From NCBI GenBank assembly GCA_020425885.1, contig JAGQRA010000279.1:1-11963 (forward strand): a stretch of DNA of 11,963 bases, given 5' to 3'. Under the pieces are notes generated by a model that worked only from the letters and a program-made list of their open reading frames with translations, ran no database searches and had not been told where the DNA came from. Below are positions 5,958-11,963 of the stretch, in pieces. Source of the stretch: Planctomycetota bacterium. GTDB taxonomy: Bacteria; Planctomycetota; UBA1135; UBA2386. A program made the translations under genes and the position numbers. Position 1 is the stretch's first letter. Every line of letters starts with the position of its first letter.

Positions 5958-8453
5958 ATGAAGACCGCACTATCGCATTGCGTCGCCGGCGTGCTCGCCG
6001 GCGCTCTCTCGCTTTCCTCCTCTTCCGCGCAGGAGCACAAGACGGCCTGGGCATGGGTCAACCCGGCCGGTCACACGACGACGACCTTCACGCCGCCGAG
6101 CGAGTACCAATACAACACCGGCGGCGGCAGCATCAGCGTTCGGCGCATCGCCAACGGCCGCTACGAGATCACGGTGCCCGGCCTCGGCACGAACTACGCC
6201 GGCTCGGTGCATGTCTCCGGGCACGGCGGCTCGCACTACCCGGTCGTGCGCAGCTTCGTGCCGACCGGTACCGCCCTTCTGGTCAACGTCGATGTCTATC
6301 TGGCCAACGGCAATCTCGGTGTCGACGAGGCCTTCACCTTCAGCTATCGCGAGGGCGGTGACCCGACCGTGCACGGGGCCTACCTCTGGGCCAACGACGC
6401 GAGCAACGCCAGCTACACCCCGTCGACGCTCTACTCGTGGAACGGCAACCGCGCCGACCCGACGATCGTCCGCTCGCAGGCCGGGATGTACCAGGTCACG
6501 CTCCCGGGTCTGGCCGGCGGCGCCACCGGCGAGCGCGGCAACGTCATCGCGACGGTGTACGGAACCACGCCGGGGCGCGTCAACATCAGCGGCTGGGCCA
6601 ACGCCGGTCCGGACCTCCTGGTATCGGTGCGCACCTTCGACACCGCTGGCAACCTCGCCGATCGCAAGTTCCTGCTCAGCTACAACGAGTTCGCCGCCCC
6701 GATCCCGGCGGCCCAGGGTTCGGGCGCGCACGTCTGGGCCCACGACCCGACGACGCCGCTCTACGTGCCGCTTTCGTCCTGGACCGACAGCAACGGCCCG
6801 CGCGGGCCGGTAGATGCCGAGACCGTCACCCGCCTCGGCACCGGGCGCTACAAGGTCAACCTGCCCAATCTCGATCACCTCGGCAGCAGCAACGCCCAGG
6901 TCACAGCCTACAGCAGCACCGCCTACGCCACGATCGATCATTGGTGGACCGACGGCGCCGGCGGCACCGACGTCTTCGTCCGCACCTACGACGCGTTCGG
7001 CACGCCGACCGACTCGCGCTTCGCGCTGCGCTACCTGACCGATCAGCCCGCGGCGCAGCTGGCCTGGTGTCGCGTCGACCCGCGGCTGACCTCGGTGTCG
7101 AGCTGGACGCCGTCGGCGGCGTGGCAATTCAACTCGGCCGGCGGCTCGATCACGGTGACCCGCGACCCGGCCCAGGGCAACGCGTTCACGGTCAACATGC
7201 CCGGCATGGGGTCCGAACTCGGTTGCGTGCTGGTCTCGCCATACGACGGCAACCACACGGCCGTGGTGCGGGCGATGGCGCCCGATGGGGTCGGCGGCCA
7301 GAGCGTGTTGGTCCAGCTCTTCACGCCGACCGGCGCCGCGGCGAACGACGCCGCGTTCACGCTGCTGTTCCGGCGCCGCGGCGGACTCGCCGAGCGCGAG
7401 GGCTACGTCACGCACCTGACGCCGTCGTTGTCGTCGACCGCGCCGGCCGTGGCCTGGAACGGCGACCGCGGCAATCCGAGCGTCATCCGCATGAACCCGG
7501 GCGACTACCTGGTGACGTTCCCGGGCCTGCACACGATCAGCAGCGAGAACGGCTGCGTCCAGGCGACCGCGATCGGCAATGGCCTGCGTCGCGCCGTGGT
7601 CCGCAGCTGGACCCACACCGGCAGCGACCTGCAGGTGCGGGTGCAGTGCCGCGACGTGACGGGCGCCATGGTCGACTCGATGTTCTCGGTGCACTACAAC
7701 GAGGTCGCGGCGCCGATCTCACCGCGCGTCGGTTCCGGCGCGCACCTCTATGCGAACCTGCCGACCGCCGCGAACTACCAGCCGGCGACGGCCTATCGCG
7801 ACAGCAACGGCGACGCCGGTCCGCACGACATGGAGACGATCCAGCGGATCTCGACCGGCGTCTACCGCGTGTTCCTGCCCGACTGCTACGCCGGCAGCAG
7901 CACCGTGCAGGTGAGCCCGCACGGCGTCAACGACAACCACGCGTCGATCGCGAGCTGGGGCGCCGGCCCGACCGGCGCCGTCGTCGAGGTCGAGGTGTTC
8001 GACGAGAACGGCGCGCCCATCGACGGCACCTTCACGCTGCAGTATCTGAACCACCGGGCGATCACCCGTCCCGCCAGCAACAGCGTCATCGGCACCGGCT
8101 GCAACGGCCCGTACCTGAGCGGCATCACCCGGCCGCTGCTGGCTCGCGACTGGCACCTCGCACTCGAGGGCGTGCCCGCGGGCGCGGTGCTCGGGTTCGT
8201 GCAGCTCGATCTCACCAATCCGAATCTGTCACTCGGCACCAGTGCGCCGGGTTGCACCGCCTACACCGGCGGTGCCGTGACGGTGCTGTTCGGGCTGCCG
8301 GCACCGACGCCGGTCTACTCGCTGCCGATACCGGCCGTGCCGGCGTTGGTCGGCGTGTCGATCTTCGCCCAGGGCGGCGCGCTGGTGCCGGGCATCAACG
8401 CCTACTCGCTGGCGGCGAGCAACGGCCTGCAGGGTCGGATCGGCGACTCGTAG
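5958..8453 (+). CDS. Exported protein of six beta-sandwich-like repeats plus a C-terminal domain
   Basis: This 831-residue protein is probably exported. The signal peptide is residues 1-24 or 1-25 (VAGVLAGALSLSSSSA|Q). ATG 5958 was chosen over longer in-frame starts because it begins that signal peptide, although no Shine-Dalgarno is visible. Residues 29-698 form six repeats of about 105-116 residues (starting near 29, 140, 256, 367, 482 and 594). Each has an R..GxYxVxLPGL-like strand, a central W or VVR strand, V.V..FD..G...D.. and F.L.Y at the end, suggesting an all-beta fold. Repeats 1-3 pair with 4-6. Residues 700-831 form a different domain with paired cysteines (GTGCNGP, GTSAPGC) and an ending SNGLQGRIGDS. 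I recall similar endings in secreted planctomycete proteins, but did not check. No catalytic motif is seen; a structural or adhesive surface role is a guess. Confidence 0.87.
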   Translation: MKTALSHCVAGVLAGALSLSSSSAQEHKTAWAWVNPAGHTTTTFTPPSEYQYNTGGGSISVRRIANGRYEITVPGLGTNYAGSVHVSGHGGSHYPVVRSFVPTGTALLVNVDVYLANGNLGVDEAFTFSYREGGDPTVHGAYLWANDASNASYTPSTLYSWNGNRADPTIVRSQAGMYQVTLPGLAGGATGERGNVIATVYGTTPGRVNISGWANAGPDLLVSVRTFDTAGNLADRKFLLSYNEFAAPIPAAQGSGAHVWAHDPTTPLYVPLSSWTDSNGPRGPVDAETVTRLGTGRYKVNLPNLDHLGSSNAQVTAYSSTAYATIDHWWTDGAGGTDVFVRTYDAFGTPTDSRFALRYLTDQPAAQLAWCRVDPRLTSVSSWTPSAAWQFNSAGGSITVTRDPAQGNAFTVNMPGMGSELGCVLVSPYDGNHTAVVRAMAPDGVGGQSVLVQLFTPTGAAANDAAFTLLFRRRGGLAEREGYVTHLTPSLSSTAPAVAWNGDRGNPSVIRMNPGDYLVTFPGLHTISSENGCVQATAIGNGLRRAVVRSWTHTGSDLQVRVQCRDVTGAMVDSMFSVHYNEVAAPISPRVGSGAHLYANLPTAANYQPATAYRDSNGDAGPHDMETIQRISTGVYRVFLPDCYAGSSTVQVSPHGVNDNHASIASWGAGPTGAVVEVEVFDENGAPIDGTFTLQYLNHRAITRPASNSVIGTGCNGPYLSGITRPLLARDWHLALEGVPAGAVLGFVQLDLTNPNLSLGTSAPGCTAYTGGAVTVLFGLPAPTPVYSLPIPAVPALVGVSIFAQGGALVPGINAYSLAASNGLQGRIGDS
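6042..7055 (+). repeat. First three-domain block of the beta-repeat protein
   Basis: Residues 29-366 (repeats 1, 2, 3). Repeat 1 has YNTGGGSISVRR, repeat 2 has YSWNGNRADPTIVR and ends YNEFAAPIP...GSGAHVWA, and repeat 3 has TDSNGPRGPVDAETVTR. Each has its closest partner three repeats later. Confidence 0.7.
7056..8051 (+). repeat. Second three-domain block of the beta-repeat protein
   Basis: Residues 367-698 (repeats 4, 5, 6). FNSAGGSITVTR matches repeat 1; VAWNGDRGNPSVIR and YNEVAAPIS...GSGAHLYA match repeat 2; RDSNGDAGPHDMETIQR matches repeat 3. The phase-preserving similarity shows the block was copied as a unit. Confidence 0.7.
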
Positions 8454-8547
8454 CCACTGCGGCCGCGCCGCCGACAAGGCGCGCACGCGATCCGATCCGC
8501 GGCCGTTGCCGGAATGGCATGCCCGTCGTGTACGGCTTTCGTCTCGA

Positions 8548-8571
8548 CGCGCCGTCGCACTGGACGGCGCG
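8548..8571. other. Strong GC hairpin between two genes
   Basis: Arms CGCGCCGTC (8548-8556) and GACGGCGCG (8563-8571) pair perfectly over 9 bp with a 6-nt loop, 95 nt after the repeat-protein stop. No T-run follows, so it is either a terminator of a type not needing one, an RNA processing/stability element, or part of the next leader. Confidence 0.5.
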
Positions 8572-8612
8572 AGCGCGAAGGCGTAGCGGTTGTCCGTTCG
8601 ACTGCCTTGCCC

Positions 8613-8631
8613 CGACAGCCGAACGCTGTCG
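8613..8631. promoter_or_regulatory. Perfect inverted repeat just upstream of the Gly-rich gene
   Basis: CGACAGC (8613-8619) and GCTGTCG (8625-8631) form 7-bp arms around 5 nt, ending 10 nt before the Shine-Dalgarno. It could be a leader hairpin or an operator. The CGACA/TGTCG half-sites recall the blaI operators but are 9 nt apart here, not 3, so a BlaI site is unlikely. Confidence 0.4.
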
Positions 8632-8641
8632 ACCGTCCAAC

Positions 8642-8647
8642 GAGGAA
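8642..8647 (+). promoter_or_regulatory. Ribosome binding site of the Gly-rich protein gene
   Basis: GAGGAA at 8642-8647, three bases before ATG 8651. It decides this start over the much longer in-frame open reading that extends upstream. Confidence 0.6.
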
Positions 8648-8650
8648 CCC

Positions 8651-9805
8651 ATGAACCGACCACTGATCGCCCTGTTGCCCGCCTTGCTCATCGCGCCGTT
8701 GTGCGCGCAGAAGATCGAACTCACCGCCAAGAGCTCCGACCAACCGCAACGCTTCCACATCGTCACCAGCTTCAAGACCACCGACGCCCGCAAGATGCTG
8801 ATCAACGGCGAGGAGCCGCAGTTCGGCGGCGGTGGCGGACGAGGCTTCGGCGGCGGCGGTGAGACATCGCTGAGCCAGACCATCGAGTTCACCGAGGCGC
8901 CGGGCAACAGCTGGCGCGAGTACACCAAGCTCGAAGCCAAGGTGAGCCGGCCCGGGCCCGACGGCGAAGCGCGCGAGAACGCGATCGAGGGCGCGCTCCA
9001 GGGCAAGAAGGTGTTCCTGCGCAGCGCGGCGGACGGCAACCTCCAGCTGACCGAAGGCGAAGGCAAGGACGCCGTGGAAGTCGACGCGGCACTGAGCCGC
9101 GGCGTGCCGGCGAAGGTGTCGCTGGCGGGGTTCCTGCCCGGCAAGACCGTCACCACCGGCGAGAAGTTCGAGGTCGCGGGCTTCGCCGCTGCCTTGCGCG
9201 GCCTCGTCCACCCGGTCACTCCGGAGCGCACCCAGGGTGGCGCCGGTCGCGGTCAGGGCGGTCGTCGTCAAGGCGGCGGCCAGGGCGGCGACCAAGGCGG
9301 CGGCCAGGGCGGGCGCGGCGCGCGCGGCCAGGGCATGCGTCCGGGCATGGGCGCGAGCAACACCGCGATGGAGCTGCTCGCCGCCGGCAAGCTGAAGGCC
9401 GAGACCGAAGGCAAGCTGGTCGCGGTCGAGGACCACGACGGTCGAACGATCGCCACGATCGACATCACGGCGAAGCTGTCCGGCAAGGGCAAGGCCACGG
9501 ACCTCGGGCTGTCAGCGGGCTTCGGCGGCCGCGGCATGCGCGGTGGTCGCGGCGGCCAGGGCGGCGGTCAGGGTGGCGACGAGGGCACCGACGACGCCGA
9601 AGCGGGCTTCGACATCCAGGGCACGATCCTGTTCGACGTCAAGTCGCAGCAGGTGATCGGTGCCAACCTCAAGGGCGAGGTCAAGGTCGCGCGCGCCACC
9701 AAGCGGACTTTCCCGGGCCGGGACGGTGAGGAGCAGAAGATGGAGAGCACGGTCGACACGACCGGCAAGTTCGAGCTCGAAGCGAACTGCGAGGCGGCCA
9801 AGTAG
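8651..9805 (+). CDS. Exported hypothetical protein with three Gly-rich segments
   Basis: The 384-residue product has a clear signal peptide (PLIALLPALLIAPLCA|Q, cut near residue 19). I do not recognise the family. The rest alternates beta-rich stretches (IELTAKSSDQPQRFHIVTSF near the start, VEVDAALSRGVPAKVSLAGFLPG, TIATIDITAKLSGKG, GTILFDVKSQQVIGANLKG, ending VDTTGKFELEANC) with Gly-rich low-complexity segments at 58-70, 194-234 and 290-313. The latter two share a GGQGGGQGGD-like motif and contain RGG triplets. The strand pattern could suit a beta-barrel or lipid-carrier-like fold with disordered loops, but this is inference. The motif FLPGKTVTTGEKFEV resembles parts of planctomycete proteins that measure treated substrates, too weak to name. 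It has a good Shine-Dalgarno, lies 197 bp after the previous gene, and is likely expressed from its own promoter. Confidence 0.85.
   Translation: MNRPLIALLPALLIAPLCAQKIELTAKSSDQPQRFHIVTSFKTTDARKMLINGEEPQFGGGGGRGFGGGGETSLSQTIEFTEAPGNSWREYTKLEAKVSRPGPDGEARENAIEGALQGKKVFLRSAADGNLQLTEGEGKDAVEVDAALSRGVPAKVSLAGFLPGKTVTTGEKFEVAGFAAALRGLVHPVTPERTQGGAGRGQGGRRQGGGQGGDQGGGQGGRGARGQGMRPGMGASNTAMELLAAGKLKAETEGKLVAVEDHDGRTIATIDITAKLSGKGKATDLGLSAGFGGRGMRGGRGGQGGGQGGDEGTDDAEAGFDIQGTILFDVKSQQVIGANLKGEVKVARATKRTFPGRDGEEQKMESTVDTTGKFELEANCEAAK
9230..9352 (+). repeat. Gly/Gln/Arg-rich low-complexity tract
   Basis: Encodes residues 194-234 of the Gly-rich protein. The DNA is a run of GGC, CAG and GGT codons with short imperfect repeats of the form GGCGGCCAGGGCGGC. 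Repeat slippage and G-rich secondary structure are plausible. A second, shorter tract with the same motif lies at 9518-9589. Confidence 0.7.
9518..9589 (+). repeat. Second Gly-rich low-complexity tract
   Basis: Encodes residues 290-313 (GFGGRGMRGGRGG, then GQGGGQGGDEG). It shares its Gly/Gln core with the tract at 9230-9352, so one may derive from the other. Confidence 0.65.
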
Positions 9806-9988
9806 GTCGCGTCGGCTTCGTCTCGACGCCGGCCGCCACGACATGCAGGTTCCGCCCCGGCGCCCGCCGGCGGCAGGTAGCGCGACGCTCGCTTACACGA
9901 ATCGCTGCTCGCAGCGAGTAGAGTGTTCGCCGTCACCGCTCACCCACCGACCGGTGGCTACCCGGTACACACCCTCCAGGAGCATGAC
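9806..9988. other. Intergenic region with short hairpins
   Basis: No gene is seen. TCGCTG/CAGCGA (9902-9917, loop CTCG) and CCACC/GGTGG (9944-9957, loop GACC) can form small hairpins; neither is followed by a T-run. The stretch 9813-9829 repeats a motif found at 8533-8550. No convincing promoter hexamers were found. Confidence 0.4.
9978..9982 (+). promoter_or_regulatory. Ribosome binding site choosing the GTG start at 9989
   Basis: AGGAG at 9978-9982 lies six bases before GTG 9989, an ideal distance. It favours that start over the in-frame ATG at 9923, whose extra 22 residues would bury the signal peptide. Confidence 0.7.
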
Positions 9989-10963
9989 GTGTCGTTCATC
10001 ACCCGGACCTCGTTCGCCGCGTTCACCTCGTTCGCCCTTGCCTGCGCCACCTCCTGCGGCAAGCCGACCCAGGCCGCCGGGCACGTCGCGCCCGACCTCG
10101 TCGCGCCGCTCTGCCGCGCCGCGGCGCCCGACGAACCGGTGCCTGCCGTGCGCCCGGTGTTCGAGGTCCGCCAGTCCGGCGCGATCTACTGCGATGGCCA
10201 GCTCGGCTACGACCCGGCGCGCGACGGCGCCAGCCCCGAGCCGATCCGTAGCATGCTGCGCGCCGTGCGCCAGGGCCGCGCCGACCAGCTGACCTTCGCC
10301 GACGAGAAGTTCGGCAACCGCAACATCCGGCTGGTTCAGGATCCCTTCCTCATCCGCGCCGACCGCTTCACCGAATGGCACTACATCGGCCTGTTGATGA
10401 TGCAGTGCAGCCAGCCCGAGATCGCCTTCTGGAAGCTCGAGTTCGCGATGGTGACCGAGCGCGATGGCGCGCTCGTCGACGGCAGGTTCGCGGCCCATCT
10501 GCCCAAGGACAACGGCATCGACATCGTGGTGCCGGTCGAGGCTCCCGAGCAGGGGGACATCGAGATCATCGCCGACGACCCGGGCGCCGGGCCCGAGGAA
10601 CAGCTGTCCATCGGCATCCACTGCCGCGCATGGGGCACCGAGATGCCTCGGAACGACGCGGCGGGCAATACCACCGGCGATGCCCGCCCGGCCTTCGATC
10701 TGGAAGGGCACGTGGTCACCTGGACCGCGGGGCCGGTGAAGGTCACCGAGATCGTTGCGCTCGGAACCGAGCTGCGCCGCATGCTGCCGATGCTCGACAC
10801 CGAAGCCCGACCGCCCGTCGTGGTGATCGAGCCGCGCCCCGGGGTGACCTACGGCGATGTCGCCGCGACGATCGACGCGATCGTGGCCGCGGCGGCGGAT
10901 GCCGCGATGGCTCGCCGTCCGCGGATCTACTTCGGCGGCGGACTCGGTGCGCGGCAGCGGTGA
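9989..10963 (+). CDS. Probable lipoprotein with two ExbD/TolR-like periplasmic domains
   Basis: The 324-residue product starts at GTG 9989. Residues 1-23 are a signal region with FAAFTSFALACATSC followed by GKPTQ; Cys23 (or Cys19) may be lipid-modified, though neither is a textbook lipobox. Residues 55-160 resemble the ExbD/TolR periplasmic fold: strand FEVRQSGAIYCDGQ, a helix SPEPIRSMLRAVRQG, strand FLIRADRF (120-127), helix YIGLLMMQC and strand FWKLEFAMV. Residues 205-318 show a second copy: LSIGIHCRAWG, helix TELRRMLPMLD, strand VVVIEPRPGVTY (277-288), helix GDVAATIDAIVAAAA and strand RIYFGGG. True ExbD/TolR proteins have an N-terminal membrane helix with an Asp that carries protons; none is seen, so this is not a motor subunit itself. 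It may bind peptidoglycan or a partner (inference). The fold assignment is by eye and should be tested. Confidence 0.72.
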   Translation: MSFITRTSFAAFTSFALACATSCGKPTQAAGHVAPDLVAPLCRAAAPDEPVPAVRPVFEVRQSGAIYCDGQLGYDPARDGASPEPIRSMLRAVRQGRADQLTFADEKFGNRNIRLVQDPFLIRADRFTEWHYIGLLMMQCSQPEIAFWKLEFAMVTERDGALVDGRFAAHLPKDNGIDIVVPVEAPEQGDIEIIADDPGAGPEEQLSIGIHCRAWGTEMPRNDAAGNTTGDARPAFDLEGHVVTWTAGPVKVTEIVALGTELRRMLPMLDTEARPPVVVIEPRPGVTYGDVAATIDAIVAAAADAAMARRPRIYFGGGLGARQR

Positions 10964-11085
10964 GCCTTCACGAAGCGCGCGAACCGTTGTTCCCGGCCAA
11001 GCCCCGCGGTTACACCGAGTCCGAATTCGCGGCACAATGCGCGGCGGACACTGCTCGCGACCTGGTTCGTCAACCGACGCCCGAC

Positions 11086-11963
11086 ATGCCACCTCACCAA
11101 CCCCGATTCCTACGGGGCACGACCCTGTTCGCCCTCACCCTCGGCGCCGCGCTGCTGTGCCCGCTCGCCCGCGCGCGCGCCACGGCAACAGCCCCGCAGC
11201 AACAGGGCCCGACCGGCTTCGTCACCGCCTACCTGCAGGAAGCCCGCGGCAAGCTCGCCGAAGGTGACACCACAGCCGCCCGCGCCGCCGCCGAACGCGC
11301 GCTCGAACGCGATCCGAACAGCCTCGCGGCCCTGCGACTGCTCGCCGAGATCGCGCAGCAGCAGCACGACCTCGACACCACGGTTCACTCGCTGCACCGC
11401 TGGCTCGACGTCCACGACGCCCGTTACCGCAAGCAGCCGCTGCCCGAGCGCAAGCTCGTGCACGAGGCCCTCGCCCCGATCGACAGCGAGGCGACGACGT
11501 GGGAGAAGCTGCAGGACACGTTCGTGCGCGGCCTGCTCGACCTCGGCAAGCAGTACCAGAAGAAGAAGGACCTGCTCGGCGCGATCGACATCTACCTGCA
11601 CGTGCAGAGCGTCGCGCCCGATCACCCCGACGCCACCGCCGCGATCCAGAAGATCCGCACCACGGGCGGCCGCGAGGTCGCGGTCGAGGACGTCTACGGC
11701 GGCACCGATCCGACCGGCGGCATCGCCGAGGACGAGATGGCGCAGATGGACCGCGAGCACGCCGACTGGGACCAGGCCTACACCGACGACAGCGACAACT
11801 ACAAGTACCGCACCAACGCCGGCTATCTGGTGCTGAAGACGTCGCGCATCGCGATGGAGCAGATGAACATGTTCTACCGCCGCTTCTTCCGCTTCATGGA
11901 AGACGGCGGCAAGACGCCGAAGATCGAGATCCGCATCTTCAAGAACCGCGACGAGTATCTGAA
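11086..11963 (+). CDS. Exported TPR protein with DUF1570/peptidase-MA-like region, cut by right edge
   Basis: The frame is open to the window end (292 complete codons). ATG 11086 begins a signal peptide (RFLRGTTLFALTLGAALLCPLARA, cut near residue 30-36). TPR-like helices follow: about 44-75 (YLQEARGKLAEGDTTAARAA and ALERDPNSLAALRLLAEIA), and a further pair near 148-195 with GAIDIYLHVQSVAPDHPDA. From about residue 246 the text (YLVLKTSRIAMEQMNMFYRR, then KIEIRIFKNRDEYL) is typical of the start of DUF1570 or peptidase-MA-like domains, whose HExxH would lie past the edge. Protease activity is therefore not shown. An in-frame GTG at 10960 overlaps the preceding stop (GTGA) and would add 42 residues, but that hides the signal peptide, so 11086 is preferred. 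It is probably co-transcribed with the ExbD-like gene. Confidence 0.84.
   Translation, partial: MPPHQPRFLRGTTLFALTLGAALLCPLARARATATAPQQQGPTGFVTAYLQEARGKLAEGDTTAARAAAERALERDPNSLAALRLLAEIAQQQHDLDTTVHSLHRWLDVHDARYRKQPLPERKLVHEALAPIDSEATTWEKLQDTFVRGLLDLGKQYQKKKDLLGAIDIYLHVQSVAPDHPDATAAIQKIRTTGGREVAVEDVYGGTDPTGGIAEDEMAQMDREHADWDQAYTDDSDNYKYRTNAGYLVLKTSRIAMEQMNMFYRRFFRFMEDGGKTPKIEIRIFKNRDEYL

Noticed and set aside
5970..7694. 574-codon minus-strand open frame opposite the beta-repeat gene
   Set aside because: Its His/Arg/Val/Gly pattern mirrors the plus-strand repeats; no domain or signal peptide.
8613..8631. A third BlaI operator upstream of the Gly-rich gene
   Set aside because: Half-sites CGACA and TGTCG are present but 9 nt apart, against 3 nt in both blaI dyads; also better explained as a 7-bp hairpin.
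6437..8650. Long open frame running through the beta-repeat gene and joining the Gly-rich gene
   Set aside because: The upstream part is Arg-rich shadow text in another frame of the repeat gene; a ribosome binding site and signal peptide place the true start at 8651.
9257..9345. Gly-rich tract as a CRISPR-like or satellite array
   Set aside because: The units are imperfect, in frame and coding (Gly/Gln codons); there are no spacers of constant length.
9893..9924. Promoter TTACAC / TAGAGT before the ExbD-like gene
   Set aside because: The spacing of 20 nt is too long and the -35 is poor.
10987..11016. Promoter (TTGTTC, 18-nt gap, TACACC) before the TPR gene
   Set aside because: The -10 matches only three of six consensus bases, within chance for this sequence.

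Overview
This is GC-rich bacterial DNA with strong codon third-position G/C bias. It is dominated by secreted, envelope-anchored and repeat-built proteins. The mixture suggests a member of the Planctomycetota: a BlaI repressor paired with an M56 (BlaR1-type) membrane protease, a kelch/delta-60-like propeller protein, a large beta-sandwich repeat protein with a C-terminal domain I associate with that phylum, ExbD-like periplasmic domains, and a TPR protein leading into a DUF1570/peptidase-MA-like region. The phylum call rests on architecture and recall, not on a search. No rRNA, tRNA, CRISPR array, insertion sequence or integration site was seen.

Layout. Positions 1-1237 (minus strand) hold the N-terminal 412 residues of a secreted beta-propeller protein that continues past the left edge. 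Positions 1238-1770 are a divergent spacer containing one plausible 57-residue small gene (1436-1609) and, at its right end, a clear promoter (TTGACG, 17-nt spacer, TATACC) overlaid by two dyads with BlaI-type half-sites. Positions 1771-5755 look like one operon: a BlaI-family repressor, an M56 receptor/protease overlapping it by ATGA, and, 11 bp later, an alpha/beta-hydrolase lipoprotein. The receptor has no visible penicillin-binding sensor. Its outside part is instead a charged coiled coil containing four 29-residue repeats.

Positions 5958-8453 encode an exported 831-residue protein of six related beta-sandwich-like domains, arranged as a three-domain block duplicated once, plus a C-terminal domain. 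Positions 8651-9805 encode an exported protein interrupted by three Gly-rich stretches, preceded by two strong hairpins. Positions 9989-10963 encode a probable lipoprotein with two ExbD/TolR-like periplasmic folds and no channel helix. From 10960 or 11086 to the right edge runs an exported TPR protein that enters a DUF1570-like region when the window ends.

How the parts may work together. The sequence supports an autoregulated BlaI/M56 switch whose operon includes a surface lipase or esterase. The input is probably something other than a beta-lactam (inference). The downstream genes look like ordinary envelope and secreted accessory genes of the same lineage; no functional link among them can be shown from sequence alone.
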